64,000 bases of DNA from Pseudarthrobacter chlorophenolicus (GCF_000962805.1 NZ_JZTW01000007.1:62001-126000), one strand, 5' to 3'; numbered from the stretch's first letter, positions 1 through 8,556 are shown. Translations and numbers: made by a program. Notes: generated by a model not told the origin, from the sequence alone.

Positions 1-284
1 GGGTGGGGGCCCGGGAAGCCGGACTGTCCGACGTCGCGCTGCAGGGCAACTTCATCAAGTTCGCGCCGGCCTCGCTTCCCGAGTCCAAGACCATGCGGCT
101 GACCCGGATGTATCCGGGGTCGCAGTCCAAGCCCGCGTTGGACGCGATCCTCATCCCCAAGCCGAAGACGGCCCGGATCGGCGGCAGGGACCTCCAGGAC
201 GCCGAAATCCTGGAGTGGGCCAACGGAGTCATCCGCAACATCTTCTCGGACCAGCCGCTTTCTGTCGCCCCTTCAGCGGGCTAG
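1..284 (+). CDS. mfd: Transcription-repair coupling factor Mfd, C-terminal end (partial)
   Basis: Only the last 93 or so codons are in the window; the frame is open from base 3 and stops with TAG at 282-284. The visible peptide matches the C-terminal D7 domain of actinobacterial Mfd, with a basic MRLTRMYPGS stretch, an ILIPKPKTARIGG segment and a final helix containing DAEILEWANGVI. Mfd is an ATP-dependent translocase that removes stalled RNA polymerase at DNA lesions and recruits UvrA. D7 is the part that keeps the enzyme autoinhibited. No catalytic motif is visible here, so the call rests on this tail alone. The next gene starts within 3 bases of the stop. Confidence 0.85.
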   Translation, partial: VGAREAGLSDVALQGNFIKFAPASLPESKTMRLTRMYPGSQSKPALDAILIPKPKTARIGGRDLQDAEILEWANGVIRNIFSDQPLSVAPSAG

Positions 285-286
285 GC

Positions 287-1105
287 ATGATGGGAGGTCA
301 CCACGCCGCGTCGGGAGCCGCGGCGTGGGTAGCTGTTGCGTCCACCGGCCCATACACGCTGGGCTGGTACCCGCTGGATCCCACGGGGATCCTCATCGGC
401 GGCATGGCCACGGCCGGCACCGCCCTGGTCTGCGACTGGGACCACCGGTCCAGCACTGTTGCCCACTCACTGCCGCCGCTGTCCAATGCCATAGCAAGGG
501 GCATCGAAACCGTCAGCGGCGGCCACCGCCAGGGCACCCACTCGGTCCTGGGCGCCGCCGGGTTCGTGCTCCTCGCAGGCGTGGCCGCGCAGGTGCAGAT
601 GGAGACCCCCTGGGGTTTGCTGTCCGTGGGCGCAGGACTGCTGTGCATGTTCCTGATCAACATCGCTGCCAAGGCCCTGAAGCTGTTTCCGAAGAGCGGG
701 TTCATTTCCAACTGGATCTTCGCCCTGGTGATGGCCGGGTTGGTTACGGTGTACGCGCCGCACCAGTGGACCTGGCTGCCGATGTCGATGCTTATCGGCG
801 TGATGGTCCACATCGTGGGAGACCTCATCACCACCGGGGGAGTGCCGCTGCTGTGGCCACTGGTGATCCGCCCGCCGAAACTGCTGCGCAAGGTGCCGCT
901 GCTGCGGAACGTCTGGCGGGCCAACGGGGCGCTGTCACTGCCTCTGCTGGGCCGGGCGGGGTCCAAGCGCGAGTGGCTGGTGCTGATTCCCGTCAGCGCG
1001 TACGCCATGGTGGGACTGACGGTGGCGGGCTGGGCCATCGCCCAGAACCAGTGGCCCAGGGTGGTGGCTGCTGCCGCCGCCTGGATCGGCCCCTGGTTTG
1101 CCTGA
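287..1105 (+). CDS. Metal-dependent hydrolase, YdjM/DUF457 membrane family
   Basis: The 272-residue product starts MMGGHHAASG. The early His-His, a GILIGG segment and an internal HIVGDLITTGGVPLLWP motif (His-x3-Asp) are typical of the YdjM/DUF457 family of inner-membrane proteins predicted to be metal-dependent hydrolases. Several hydrophobic segments lie between residues 15 and 195 and near the C-terminus. A longer frame opens upstream at 215 but overlaps mfd; the ATG at 287 or 290, directly after the mfd stop, fits better. Substrate is unknown. In E. coli ydjM is an SOS gene, so its place behind mfd could reflect a DNA-damage link, but that is inference. It ends in a strong hairpin. Confidence 0.82.
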   Translation: MMGGHHAASGAAAWVAVASTGPYTLGWYPLDPTGILIGGMATAGTALVCDWDHRSSTVAHSLPPLSNAIARGIETVSGGHRQGTHSVLGAAGFVLLAGVAAQVQMETPWGLLSVGAGLLCMFLINIAAKALKLFPKSGFISNWIFALVMAGLVTVYAPHQWTWLPMSMLIGVMVHIVGDLITTGGVPLLWPLVIRPPKLLRKVPLLRNVWRANGALSLPLLGRAGSKREWLVLIPVSAYAMVGLTVAGWAIAQNQWPRVVAAAAAWIGPWFA

Positions 1106-1127
1106 GGGCGTTCCCACAGGCCTCGAA

Positions 1128-1170
1128 CAGCGAAAGACCCCCTGGACAGCGTCCAGGGGGTCTTTCGCTG
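1128..1170. terminator. Bidirectional intrinsic terminator
   Basis: A perfect 20-bp stem with a 3-base loop (1148-1150). It carries GAAAG on the left arm and CTTTC on the right, so it can serve both the YdjM-like gene on the plus strand and the converging small membrane-protein gene on the minus strand. Confidence 0.9.
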
Positions 1171-1181
1171 CGTCAACAGGT

Positions 1182-1442
1182 TTAGTGTTCGCCGGCCGAG
1201 TCCGAGCGGCCGAGGATGGTCTGCGGAATCCAGAAGGCCAGGGCGAACAGGCCCAGGCAGACGGCCATCGGCCACGGGTTACCAAGCGTCAGGAAGGACA
1301 GCGAGTAGACGGCGCCGAGGAACAGGGCCATCATGATCACGAACACCACGATGGTGCCGCCCAGCTTGTTCTCGTTCTGCGGGGTGCGGACATAGCCCTG
1401 CTTCGCTGAGCCCTCGTTGGACGCGTTGATCTTGCTGGACAT
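1182..1442 (-). CDS. Small two-helix membrane protein, function unknown
   Basis: An 86-residue protein with a polar N-terminus of about 27 residues, then two hydrophobic helices (about residues 29-48 and 55-73) separated by a short GNPWP turn, and a short charged tail. A strong ribosome site (GAGGAGG) sits about 5 bases before the ATG. It lies 50 bp downstream of deoC on the same strand and is probably cotranscribed with it. I do not recognise a named family; similar small membrane proteins are common in Micrococcaceae. No enzymatic motif is visible. Confidence 0.75.
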   Translation of the reverse strand: MSSKINASNEGSAKQGYVRTPQNENKLGGTIVVFVIMMALFLGAVYSLSFLTLGNPWPMAVCLGLFALAFWIPQTILGRSDSAGEH

Positions 1443-1492
1443 TCGTTCCTCCTCGGCCCCGCGGGGCTTGATTGTGGCGTGTCCGGAGGCCG

Positions 1493-2209
1493 TCAGTAGG
1501 CGGACGAACCCTGTTCACCCTTGACGATGGCAATTCCGGAGCTGGCGCCGATACGTGTTGCACCTGCTGCAATCATAGCCTGAGCGTCTGCCAGCGACCG
1601 CACGCCGCCCGAGGCCTTGACGCCAAGTGCAGGGCCCACGGCCCTGCGCATAAGTGCCACGTCCTCCGCGGTGGCGCCCCCTCCGTTGAAGCCGGTGGAG
1701 GTCTTGACGAAATCGGCTCCGGCCGCCACGGCGGCTTCGCAGGCGAGGACCTTCTGGTCGTCTGACAGCAGGGCGGTCTCGATGATCACCTTCAGGATGG
1801 CGCCGCTGGCGTGCACGGCCTCGGCCACGGAGGCGATGTCTTCGGTCAGGGCACCCTTGTCGTCCGCGCGGGCAGCCGCAATATTGATCACCATGTCCAC
1901 TTCGTCGGCGCCGTCCAGCACCGCGCCGCGGGCTTCGAAGGTCTTCACATCGGTGGGTGTGGCCCCCAGCGGGAAGCCCACCACGGAGCAGGTCAGGACG
2001 CCTGAACCCTTCAGTGCCTTCTTGACTGTCTTGACCCAGACCGGGTTGACGCAGACGGACTTGAAACCGTATTCGGCGGCTTCGGCGCAGACCTTGAGGA
2101 CGTCAGCCTCGGAGGCTTCGGGCTTCAGCAGGGTGTGGTCGATGTAGGAAGCAATGTTCCCGGCCGCAGCGGCAGCGGGTTGCACGGAAGGGGTGGCTTC
2201 GTTGCTCAT
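1493..2209 (-). CDS. deoC: Deoxyribose-phosphate aldolase
   Basis: Class I aldolase that cleaves 2-deoxyribose-5-phosphate to acetaldehyde and glyceraldehyde-3-phosphate in deoxynucleoside salvage. The 238-residue length is normal. Diagnostic pieces are YIDHTLLKP near residue 22, EVDMVINI with the catalytic Asp105, the Schiff-base Lys169 in FVKTSTGF, the second active-site Lys198 in VKASGGVR, and the phosphate-binding region IGASSG near the C-terminus. GAGAGGA precedes the ATG by about 6 bases. Purine nucleoside phosphorylase and a phosphosugar mutase, which feed the same route, lie about 9 kb away. Confidence 0.97.
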   Translation of the reverse strand: MSNEATPSVQPAAAAAGNIASYIDHTLLKPEASEADVLKVCAEAAEYGFKSVCVNPVWVKTVKKALKGSGVLTCSVVGFPLGATPTDVKTFEARGAVLDGADEVDMVINIAAARADDKGALTEDIASVAEAVHASGAILKVIIETALLSDDQKVLACEAAVAAGADFVKTSTGFNGGGATAEDVALMRRAVGPALGVKASGGVRSLADAQAMIAAGATRIGASSGIAIVKGEQGSSAY

Positions 2210-2323
2210 GATGGTCCTCTCGGGGCCTCGCCCGGGCGTCGTGGGCCCGGCGCGTCCTTGACTCGCGTTTCGGGAACCATCTTGTCACAGGTGCACACGG
2301 TGCAACCCGCACTGCCCCAGGCG

Positions 2324-3238
2324 TCAGGCGGCTGCCTGGAGGGACCGTGCGAGGGACGGCGCCGCAGCTGCTGCTTCCGGTGATGCCGCAGGCGACTGCG
2401 CGGCTGCCGAGGCCGCCGTAAGCAGCTGCGTGGCGCAGGCCCCTGCAGCGGAAGCCGCCGCCACCAGCAAACCCAGCCGGACGCCGTCGAACGCTGCCGC
2501 GTCCCCGATGGCCCAGATGCCGGGCACCGAGGTCCGGAAGTCCTGGCTGATGACGATTCCTCCGGTGGTGGCCGTCCGCAGGCCCGCGCTGGCGGCGAGG
2601 CCGTCGCAGGACACACGGTCCTCGGCCAGGACCACCAGGTCGCCGGACATGCTGCTGCCGTCCTCGAAGACCACGGCGGAGGCGGCCAGGCCAAAGGCCG
2701 AGGTCCCGGGCACGACGGCGGCCGGCCGGGCGGTGGTGCGCACCGGGCGGACGCCCTTGGCGCGCAGCACAGCCTCAGCCTGGCCTGCGGCCGCCCCGGT
2801 GCCCACCAGGATCCCGAGCGGACGGCGTCCCAGTTCCCGGGTGACTTCCTGCACCCGGTCCGCAATGCGCGTGGCGTCGTCGATGGTGGAATAGCTCAGG
2901 CACTCGGCGGCGCCTTCGACAGGTGCGGCAACGGGGGCCGAACCGGTGGCGATGACCAGCTGGTCGTAGGCGAACTCCATGCCGTCAGCCGTGGCCACGG
3001 TGCGGTTATCGGCGTCAATGTGGCTGGCAGGCTGTCCGAAGCGGACGGACACCTGCGGAAGCAGGGCAAGTTCCAGCAGGTCCTCGGGGGCGTCGTCGCG
3101 GTTGCTCAGGACGGTCATGCTGCCAGTGAACCGGCCCTGGTCCAGCTGCCGGACCAGGGCGCGGGCAGCCGGACCGGCTCCGGCGATGACGATGCGGGTG
3201 GCGGCGGAGGTGGACGTGGTGGGTGCCGGAGCGGACAT
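2324..3238 (-). CDS. FAD/NAD(P)-binding oxidoreductase related to the NirB N-terminal half
   Basis: A 304-residue flavoprotein with an N-terminal Rossmann motif (VIAGAGPAAR), a LVIATGSAP motif, a weakened second nucleotide site (ILVGTGAAAG), and a C-terminal FAD motif GIWAIGDAAAF. It looks like the reductase portion of NirB without the Fe-S and siroheme domains. The start is placed at MSAPAP (ATG, first base 3238), preceded by GAAAGG; a longer frame reaches 3346 without support. The promoter carries the same half-site array as nirB and narK, so a role in nitrate/nitrite electron transfer is likely but unproven. The second nucleotide loop lacks the full GxGxxG, so NAD(P)H use is uncertain. Confidence 0.8.
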   Translation of the reverse strand: MSAPAPTTSTSAATRIVIAGAGPAARALVRQLDQGRFTGSMTVLSNRDDAPEDLLELALLPQVSVRFGQPASHIDADNRTVATADGMEFAYDQLVIATGSAPVAAPVEGAAECLSYSTIDDATRIADRVQEVTRELGRRPLGILVGTGAAAGQAEAVLRAKGVRPVRTTARPAAVVPGTSAFGLAASAVVFEDGSSMSGDLVVLAEDRVSCDGLAASAGLRTATTGGIVISQDFRTSVPGIWAIGDAAAFDGVRLGLLVAAASAAGACATQLLTAASAAAQSPAASPEAAAAAPSLARSLQAAA

Positions 3239-3293
3239 GTGCTGGCCCTTTCGCTGGCGGCCGGAAAACGGCCGGAAGTTCATGATGGAACCC

Positions 3294-3336
3294 AGCGTAG
3301 GCCTGCGCCTTTTCCGGCGTGTTTCCCGCCAGTTGC
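3294..3336 (-). promoter_or_regulatory. GlnR-like half-site array and -10 box of the FAD oxidoreductase gene
   Basis: Read on the minus strand the order is GCAAC, 6 bp, GAAAC, 6 bp, GAAAA, 10 bp, TACGCT. The 11-bp pitch and the 10-bp gap to the TANNNT box are the same as at nirB, nirD and narK. Predicted transcription start is near 3287, about 50 bases before the ATG. The proximal half-site is one base off GAAAC. Confidence 0.55.
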
Positions 3337-3466
3337 CGTTCAGCACCCCGGTGTTCGCCAGTATTTACCGGCCGGTAACAGAACCGGTGACCTGCATCTC
3401 TTTCGGCCGGCGCCGGACACATTCGGGCCGTCCGCGGCAGGGCCCGCCCAGGCCAACCACGCAGGA

Positions 3467-3525
3467 TTTTTTGGGCAGATACCACGATTTGGAGGCGCTC
3501 GAAGTCCCGTTATCTGCCCAAAAAA
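3467..3525. repeat. 59-bp near-palindrome downstream of hemD
   Basis: Perfect 15-bp arms (3467-3481 and 3511-3525; the left arm is six T then GGGCAGATA) enclose a 29-base centre that continues the symmetry imperfectly. The T-run is on the 5' arm and the A-run on the 3' arm on either strand, the reverse of an intrinsic terminator. It may be an interspersed repeat or a protein-binding site. Confidence 0.6.
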
Positions 3526-3535
3526 CTCCAGGGGG

Positions 3536-4699
3536 TTAGACCCGGATCCGGTAGCCCCGCTTGACCACGGTTTCAATGAGCTTGCCGTCGGGCAGCGAGG
3601 ACCGGAGCCGGCTGACGGTCATGTCCAGTGCGTGCACAGAACCGCGCAGTTCCAGCAGGTCGGACAACGCCTCGCGGGAGAGGACCGCCCCGCCGGCGCC
3701 GAGCAGGGCGCGGAGCAGCAGCAAGGGAGCGGGCGCCAGTTCCACGGCCTGGCCGTCGATGCGCAGGCTGCGTCCGCGGAGCTCAATATTCCCGGACCGG
3801 GTGTCCAGCCGGCGTACGTGGTTCAGCGCCAGGTGCTCGCAGACCAGCCGGATCAGCGCGCCCATCCTGAAACGCTCCGGGATCAGCGGCTTCACGCCGG
3901 CGTCCAGCAGCGGCTGGGCGGTAACAGGGCCCACGACGGCGGTGGTCACGTTGGTTTTCAGGCTCTCGATCAGTTGCTTGTAGACGCCCATTTCGTGGGC
4001 TGTGCTCCACATGGCGTCGACGGCGGGTGCGCTGGTGAAAGTGAGCACGTCAAGGTTTCCGCTGCAGGCGGCCTCGATGAGGCGGGGGAGCCGGTCGGCG
4101 CCGTCCGGCTTGACCCAGCGGTACGGCGTGACGGTCAGGACGGTGGCGCCGGACATGCGCAGCCGTTCCAGCTGGCGGACGTCCGTGTAGCCGTGCAGCT
4201 GGACCGCGACGGTCTTGCCGCGCACCCCCTCAGCCAGGAGCATGTCCACCAGCGTTGCAGTGGTTTCATCGCTGCTGATTCCGACGTCGGCAAGGCCGGC
4301 CGCGCGGACCGCGCCGCGGGCCTTGGGGCCGCGGACGAACATCCGGCAGGCCCCCAGGGTTTCGAGCAGCTGGTCGCCGATGCCGAACGTGTCAGCTGCT
4401 TCGCACCAGCGGCGCATGCCGTAGGCGGTGGTGGCAATGCACAGGTCCGGTTTGGCCGCGATGATGGTGCGGGTGTCCTCGATGAGCCGGAGATCCTCCT
4501 GGACCGGGGCGATCTTGAGGGCCGGGGCATGGATCACCTCGGCGCCACGGCGTTCAAGGGCGTCGATCAGGTCCTGTGAGCGCCGGTGCGAGGTCACGCC
4601 GATGCGGAAGCCTTCCAGCGGTGATTCTGCCGCCTGGGCTTCCGCGGCGTCCGCCGCCCCGGTGGCGGCTGCCGTTTCGGCCGGTGCAAGTGCGTTCAT
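3536..4699 (-). CDS. hemD: Uroporphyrinogen-III synthase fused to a winged-helix DNA-binding domain
   Basis: The 387-residue product has two parts. Residues about 20-285 are a HemD fold (GFRIGVTSHRR start, VLTFTSAPAV, VVGPVTAQPLLDAG), which closes and flips ring D of hydroxymethylbilane. Residues about 300-387 are an OmpR-type winged helix (LRIDGQAVELAP, LSREALSDLL, ALDMTVSRLRSSL, VVKRGYRI). The same fusion lies beside the nitrate/nitrite genes in mycobacteria (Rv0260c type), where it is thought to regulate them. The start is ATG at 4699, with AAAGGA about 11 bases upstream, rather than the GTG at 4717. It follows cobA by 14 bp. Whether it is an enzyme, a regulator or both cannot be decided from sequence. 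Confidence 0.9.
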   Translation of the reverse strand: MNALAPAETAAATGAADAAEAQAAESPLEGFRIGVTSHRRSQDLIDALERRGAEVIHAPALKIAPVQEDLRLIEDTRTIIAAKPDLCIATTAYGMRRWCEAADTFGIGDQLLETLGACRMFVRGPKARGAVRAAGLADVGISSDETTATLVDMLLAEGVRGKTVAVQLHGYTDVRQLERLRMSGATVLTVTPYRWVKPDGADRLPRLIEAACSGNLDVLTFTSAPAVDAMWSTAHEMGVYKQLIESLKTNVTTAVVGPVTAQPLLDAGVKPLIPERFRMGALIRLVCEHLALNHVRRLDTRSGNIELRGRSLRIDGQAVELAPAPLLLLRALLGAGGAVLSREALSDLLELRGSVHALDMTVSRLRSSLPDGKLIETVVKRGYRIRV

Positions 4700-4713
4700 G
4701 GGGGTCAATCCTT

Positions 4714-5745
4714 TCACGAACCGAGCAGCGAGGCCGCCAGCCGGTCCAGGTCGGCTGCGGCCTCAGCGTGCCCGCGGTTGGCTTCCGCCACCCGCACCAC
4801 CTCACCGATCACCAGGACTGCCGGGTTGCTGCAGCCGGCAGCGGCGGAGGCGATGGTGCCGAGGTCGGCAATGGTGGTGCGCTGGCCGGGGCGGTAACCC
4901 CGTTCCACTACTGCCATGGGCATATCGGCGCGCATGCCTGCCCGGCGGAGGCCTGCAGCCAGGTGGTGCAGCGTTCCGATGCCCATCAGTACCACGATGG
5001 TGCCGCCCAGGCCGGCAAGGTGATGGTGCTCCTTTTCGGTGAGCGGGGCGTGCCCGGACACCACGGTGAACATGTGGCTCACGTTGCGGTGCGTGACGGG
5101 GATGCCCGCCGCAGCGGGCACGGAGATGGCGCTGGTGACGCCGGACACCACCTGGACCTTCAGCCCGGCAGCCACGCAGGCGGCGACTTCTTCGCCGCCG
5201 CGGCCGAAGACGTACGGGTCTCCGCCTTTGAGGCGGACCACGTTGTTGCCGGCCAGGGCGCTGTCCACCATGAGCTTTTCGATATCGGCCTGGCCTACCT
5301 TGTGGTGCCCGGGCTTCTTTCCCACGTCCACCAGCTCGGCGCTGGTCAGGGCGGGCAGGTCCTGGCAGGGCGCCAGCCGGTCGTAGAACACCACGTCCGC
5401 GTCGCGCAGCGCCTTGACGGCGGCAACTGTCAGGAGCTCAGTGGTGCCGGGCCCGCCGCCCACCAGGGTGACGTGACCGGCGGCGCCTGCGGGCGGCTCC
5501 GCGGCGACAGGGACGCCGGCAGCCCGGTACTGCTGGAGCAGCGGCTCCCAGCCCGGCTGCCCGTCGTCGACCGCGGCCACCAGGAACGGCTTTTCCGGAA
5601 GCGGGGCGGTGCCGTGCGGGCCGGCGAGGCGGCGGACGACGGCGCCCGCGGCTTCGTAGCGCCGGACGGCCTGCCGCGCGGCGGCTTCAGTTCCGGTCAC
5701 CAGGACCTCGCGGCCCGTGAGGTCGATGCTGAGCTGCATGGTCAT
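4714..5745 (-). CDS. cobA: Uroporphyrinogen-III C-methyltransferase (SUMT)
   Basis: It makes precorrin-2 from uroporphyrinogen III with two SAM molecules, the first step to siroheme. The methyltransferase domain (about residues 90-325) has the expected VTLVGGGPGTTELLT, VVFYDRL, VRLKGGDPYVFGRGGEE and GIPVTHR motifs. The first 85 residues resemble a worn CysG N-terminal (precorrin-2 dehydrogenase) fold: there is an REVLVTG start but no recognisable complete NAD loop. The gene overlaps the nirB stop in ATGA and precedes hemD, so it supplies the nitrite reductase cofactor. The dehydrogenase and ferrochelatase steps may be encoded elsewhere. Confidence 0.93.
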   Translation of the reverse strand: MTMQLSIDLTGREVLVTGTEAAARQAVRRYEAAGAVVRRLAGPHGTAPLPEKPFLVAAVDDGQPGWEPLLQQYRAAGVPVAAEPPAGAAGHVTLVGGGPGTTELLTVAAVKALRDADVVFYDRLAPCQDLPALTSAELVDVGKKPGHHKVGQADIEKLMVDSALAGNNVVRLKGGDPYVFGRGGEEVAACVAAGLKVQVVSGVTSAISVPAAAGIPVTHRNVSHMFTVVSGHAPLTEKEHHHLAGLGGTIVVLMGIGTLHHLAAGLRRAGMRADMPMAVVERGYRPGQRTTIADLGTIASAAAGCSNPAVLVIGEVVRVAEANRGHAEAAADLDRLAASLLGS

Positions 5746-8399
5746 GCCTCGTTTCCAACGGGTGCGGGCGTGCCGGGACGGACGGCGATTGAGGCTCCGA
5801 GGAGGACGGGCTGCTGGGCAGCCGCCGCCTTCTCCTCGGCGGTGGCGGGGCGCATCTGGCCACGCTCATCGGGGACGAAGGTGATCGAATCGTCCTTCTG
5901 GTCCGGCGCGTTGACGAACGAGCGGAACCGGCGCAGGCGCTCCGGGTCCTTCAGGGTGTCGGCCCACTCGTCGATGTAGGTGTCAACGTGCTTGGCCATG
6001 GCTGCCTCAAGGTCCTCGGCGATGCCCAGGGTGTCCTTAACCACTACGTCCTCGACGTGCTTGATGCCGCCGTCGAGCTCCTCCTGCCAGCGTGCGGTAC
6101 GCTGCAGCCGGTCCGCCGTCCGGATGTAGTACATGAAGTACCTGTCGATGTACTTGATCAGGGTTTCGTCGTCCAGGTCCTTGGCCAGCAGCTGGGCGTG
6201 CGCCGGGGTGGCACCTCCGTTGCCGCCGACGTAGAGGTTCCAGCCGTCCGCCGTCGCGATAACGCCCACGTCCTTGCCTCGGGCCTCGGCGCATTCGCGG
6301 GCGCAGCCGGAGACGCCCATCTTGAGCTTGTGCGGGCTGCGAAGGCCGCGGTAGCGCAGTTCCAGCTGGATGGCCATGGCCACCGAATCCTGGACGCCGA
6401 AGCGGCACCAGGTGGAACCGACGCAGGACTTCACCGTCCGCAGGCTCTTGCCGTAGGCCTGCCCGGACTCGAACCCGGCGTCCACGAGTTCCTTCCAGAT
6501 CTCCGGGAGCTCCTCCAGCCGGGCGCCGAACATGTCGATCCGCTGGCCGCCGGTGATCTTGGTGTACAGGTTGTACTTCTCCGCCACAGCGGCGATCACG
6601 CCCAGCTTCTTGGGGGTAATTTCACCGCCGGCGATGCGTGGCACCACCGAGTAGGTGCCGTCCTTCTGCATGTTGGCCAGGGCGCGGTCGTTGGTGTCCT
6701 GCAGGGTCCCGCGGCCGGCGTCGAGGACGTAGGCGCTGTTCTGGCTGGCGAGGATGTTGGCGATAGTGGGCTTGCAGATGTCGCAGCCCTCGCCGGTGCC
6801 GTACTTGGCCATGATCTCTTCAAAGGAGGTCAGTTCCAGGACACGGATGGCATCGAAGAGTTCCTGGCGGGACAGTTCAATGTGCTCGCAGAGGGCCTTG
6901 GAGACCTCGACGCCGGACTTGGTCAGCTCAGTTTCCAGCAGCTTCTTCAGCATCGGAACGCAGGAACCGCACTGGGTGCCGGCACGGGTGCAGCCCTTGA
7001 GCTCGCCCAGTTCCTGGACAGGGGCGTTGCCCTCGCAGGCGCCGCAGCCGTTGATGGTGTCCCGGATGGTTCCGGCAGTGACGTTGTTGCAGGAGCACAG
7101 GGTGGCGTCGTCCGGAAGTTCGGTTTCCGGGGCGCCGCCGCCGCCGGCTGCGCTAAGGAACGCGCCCGGCTCGGCGGGAAGTTCGCGGCCCAGGAGGGGC
7201 CGCAGGCTCATGTACGGCGAGGCATCGCCCACGAAGATGCCGCCCAGGAGGGTCTTGGCATCATCGGTGGTGACGATCTTCTGGTAGACGCCGCGGGCGG
7301 GGTCTGCGTAGACGATTTCCAGCGCGTGCTCGGTCTTCGCGAAGGCATCGCCGAAGCTGGCCACATCCACCCCGGAGAGCTTGAGCTTGGTGGCGGTGTC
7401 GAATCCGGGGAACGTTGCGTCGCCGCCGTGCAGCCGGTCCGCCACGATCTCGGCCATGGTGTTGGCCGGGGCCACCAGGCCCAGGCACATGCCGCCGTAG
7501 TTGGCTACTTCGCCGATGGCCCAGATGCCCGGGATCTCGGTGGCGCAGTAGTCGTTGATGACCACGCCGCCGCGGGGGCCCAGGCTGAAGACCTGCTCTT
7601 CTCCCTCGGCGGCGCGGAAGAGTTCGTCACGGGGACGGACGCCGATGGCGACGATGACGATGTCGGCGTCGACGATGCGGCCATCGGCCATGAGCACGCC
7701 GGTGACCTGGCCGTCGTCGTCGGACAGGACTTCTGAGGGGAAGACGCCGCCGTGGACTTCAAAGCCCTTGGCCTTGATGAGCCGGCCCATGGCCTGGCCC
7801 GCGCCTTCGTCGAGCTGGGTGGCCATCAGCCACTGCGACCCGTCGATGACGATGGGGGTTGCACCCAGCTGCTCGGTCCCGGCGGCGGATTCCAGGCCCA
7901 GGAGGCCGCCGCCGATGGTAACGGCGTTTACCTTGCGGCCCAGCTTCACGGTGAGTTCGGCGATGGTTTTGTTGATGGCCCAGACATCTTCAAGCGTCCG
8001 GTAAACGTGGGTGAGCTCGTTGCCCGGAATGGGAAGCCGTGCGGCGTTCGAGCCGGTAGCCACCACCAGTTCGTCGTACTCGAAGACGCTGCCGGCAGCG
8101 GTTTCCACCGACTTGGCTTCTGCATTGATCCGGACGACGCGCTCGCCGGTGCGCAGGTCGAGGGAGCCGTGGTCCCACATCGACGCGGTGCCCAGTGTCA
8201 GGTCCACCCCGCCGTCGGTGAGGGCCTTGGACAGGGCCACCCGGTCGTAGGGGAGGTGGGCCTCCTCGGTGAGGACAGTGACATGCCAGCCATCGAGGCC
8301 GCGGGCATGCATGGCGTCCGCAAAACGGTGGGCCGCGGGGCCGCCGCCGGCGACGACGATGCGGCGCGGAGTCTCGGTGCTTGAAGTCTGTTCGGTCAC
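5742..8399 (-). CDS. nirB: Assimilatory nitrite reductase [NAD(P)H], large subunit
   Basis: An 885-residue NirB that reduces nitrite to ammonium in the cytoplasm. Domains in order: FAD site (VVAGGGPAAHR near residue 15), NAD site (TIGGGLLGLE), FAD motif GIWAIGEVANY, a BFD-type [2Fe-2S] domain (CSCNNV, GCTRAGTQCGSC), a second Cys region ending EGCDICKP, the ferredoxin-like half, and the siroheme/[4Fe-4S] motifs CVGSTWC and GVSGCARECAEA. The start is GTG at 8399 with GAAAGG upstream. It leads the minus-strand unit nirB-cobA-hemD. nirD, usually just downstream, is instead divergent. Confidence 0.98.
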   Translation of the reverse strand: MTEQTSSTETPRRIVVAGGGPAAHRFADAMHARGLDGWHVTVLTEEAHLPYDRVALSKALTDGGVDLTLGTASMWDHGSLDLRTGERVVRINAEAKSVETAAGSVFEYDELVVATGSNAARLPIPGNELTHVYRTLEDVWAINKTIAELTVKLGRKVNAVTIGGGLLGLESAAGTEQLGATPIVIDGSQWLMATQLDEGAGQAMGRLIKAKGFEVHGGVFPSEVLSDDDGQVTGVLMADGRIVDADIVIVAIGVRPRDELFRAAEGEEQVFSLGPRGGVVINDYCATEIPGIWAIGEVANYGGMCLGLVAPANTMAEIVADRLHGGDATFPGFDTATKLKLSGVDVASFGDAFAKTEHALEIVYADPARGVYQKIVTTDDAKTLLGGIFVGDASPYMSLRPLLGRELPAEPGAFLSAAGGGGAPETELPDDATLCSCNNVTAGTIRDTINGCGACEGNAPVQELGELKGCTRAGTQCGSCVPMLKKLLETELTKSGVEVSKALCEHIELSRQELFDAIRVLELTSFEEIMAKYGTGEGCDICKPTIANILASQNSAYVLDAGRGTLQDTNDRALANMQKDGTYSVVPRIAGGEITPKKLGVIAAVAEKYNLYTKITGGQRIDMFGARLEELPEIWKELVDAGFESGQAYGKSLRTVKSCVGSTWCRFGVQDSVAMAIQLELRYRGLRSPHKLKMGVSGCARECAEARGKDVGVIATADGWNLYVGGNGGATPAHAQLLAKDLDDETLIKYIDRYFMYYIRTADRLQRTARWQEELDGGIKHVEDVVVKDTLGIAEDLEAAMAKHVDTYIDEWADTLKDPERLRRFRSFVNAPDQKDDSITFVPDERGQMRPATAEEKAAAAQQPVLLGASIAVRPGTPAPVGNEA

Positions 8400-8462
8400 T
8401 GTGGGCCTTTCGCATGGGCCGCAGACGGTGCTCCGCGGCTTTCTCTGTCGAGCAGTCCAACC

Positions 8463-8516
8463 AGACTAGGGAGGGGCAGTTTCGCTTCAGTTTCCCAATT
8501 GTTTCGTCAACTTAAC
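8463..8516 (-). promoter_or_regulatory. nirB promoter with four GlnR-like half-sites
   Basis: On the minus strand: GTTAA, 6 bp, GAAAC, 6 bp, GAAAC, 6 bp, GAAAC, 10 bp, TAGTCT. The half-sites begin at 8516, 8505, 8494 and 8483, exactly 11 bp apart. GlnR of actinomycetes binds GTNAC-n6-GAAAC pairs. Predicted start of the mRNA is near 8456, giving a leader of about 57 bases. Confidence 0.65.
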
Positions 8517-8556
8517 TTCTGCATCACGAACGCATTTCCGCCCGGGTTAGGTCTCT

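Noticed and set aside
3467-3525. Terminator for hemD
   Set aside because: The stem has T on the 5' arm and A on the 3' arm on both strands, the reverse of an intrinsic terminator.
3020-4579. 519-codon plus-strand open frame across the flavoprotein and hemD genes
   Set aside because: It is the antisense of well-identified genes in GC-rich DNA, with Gly/Ala/Gln-rich composition and no domain.
4576-7736. Long plus-strand frames opposite cobA and nirB
   Set aside because: Complementary-strand shadows of strongly conserved enzymes; no ribosome site or family motif.
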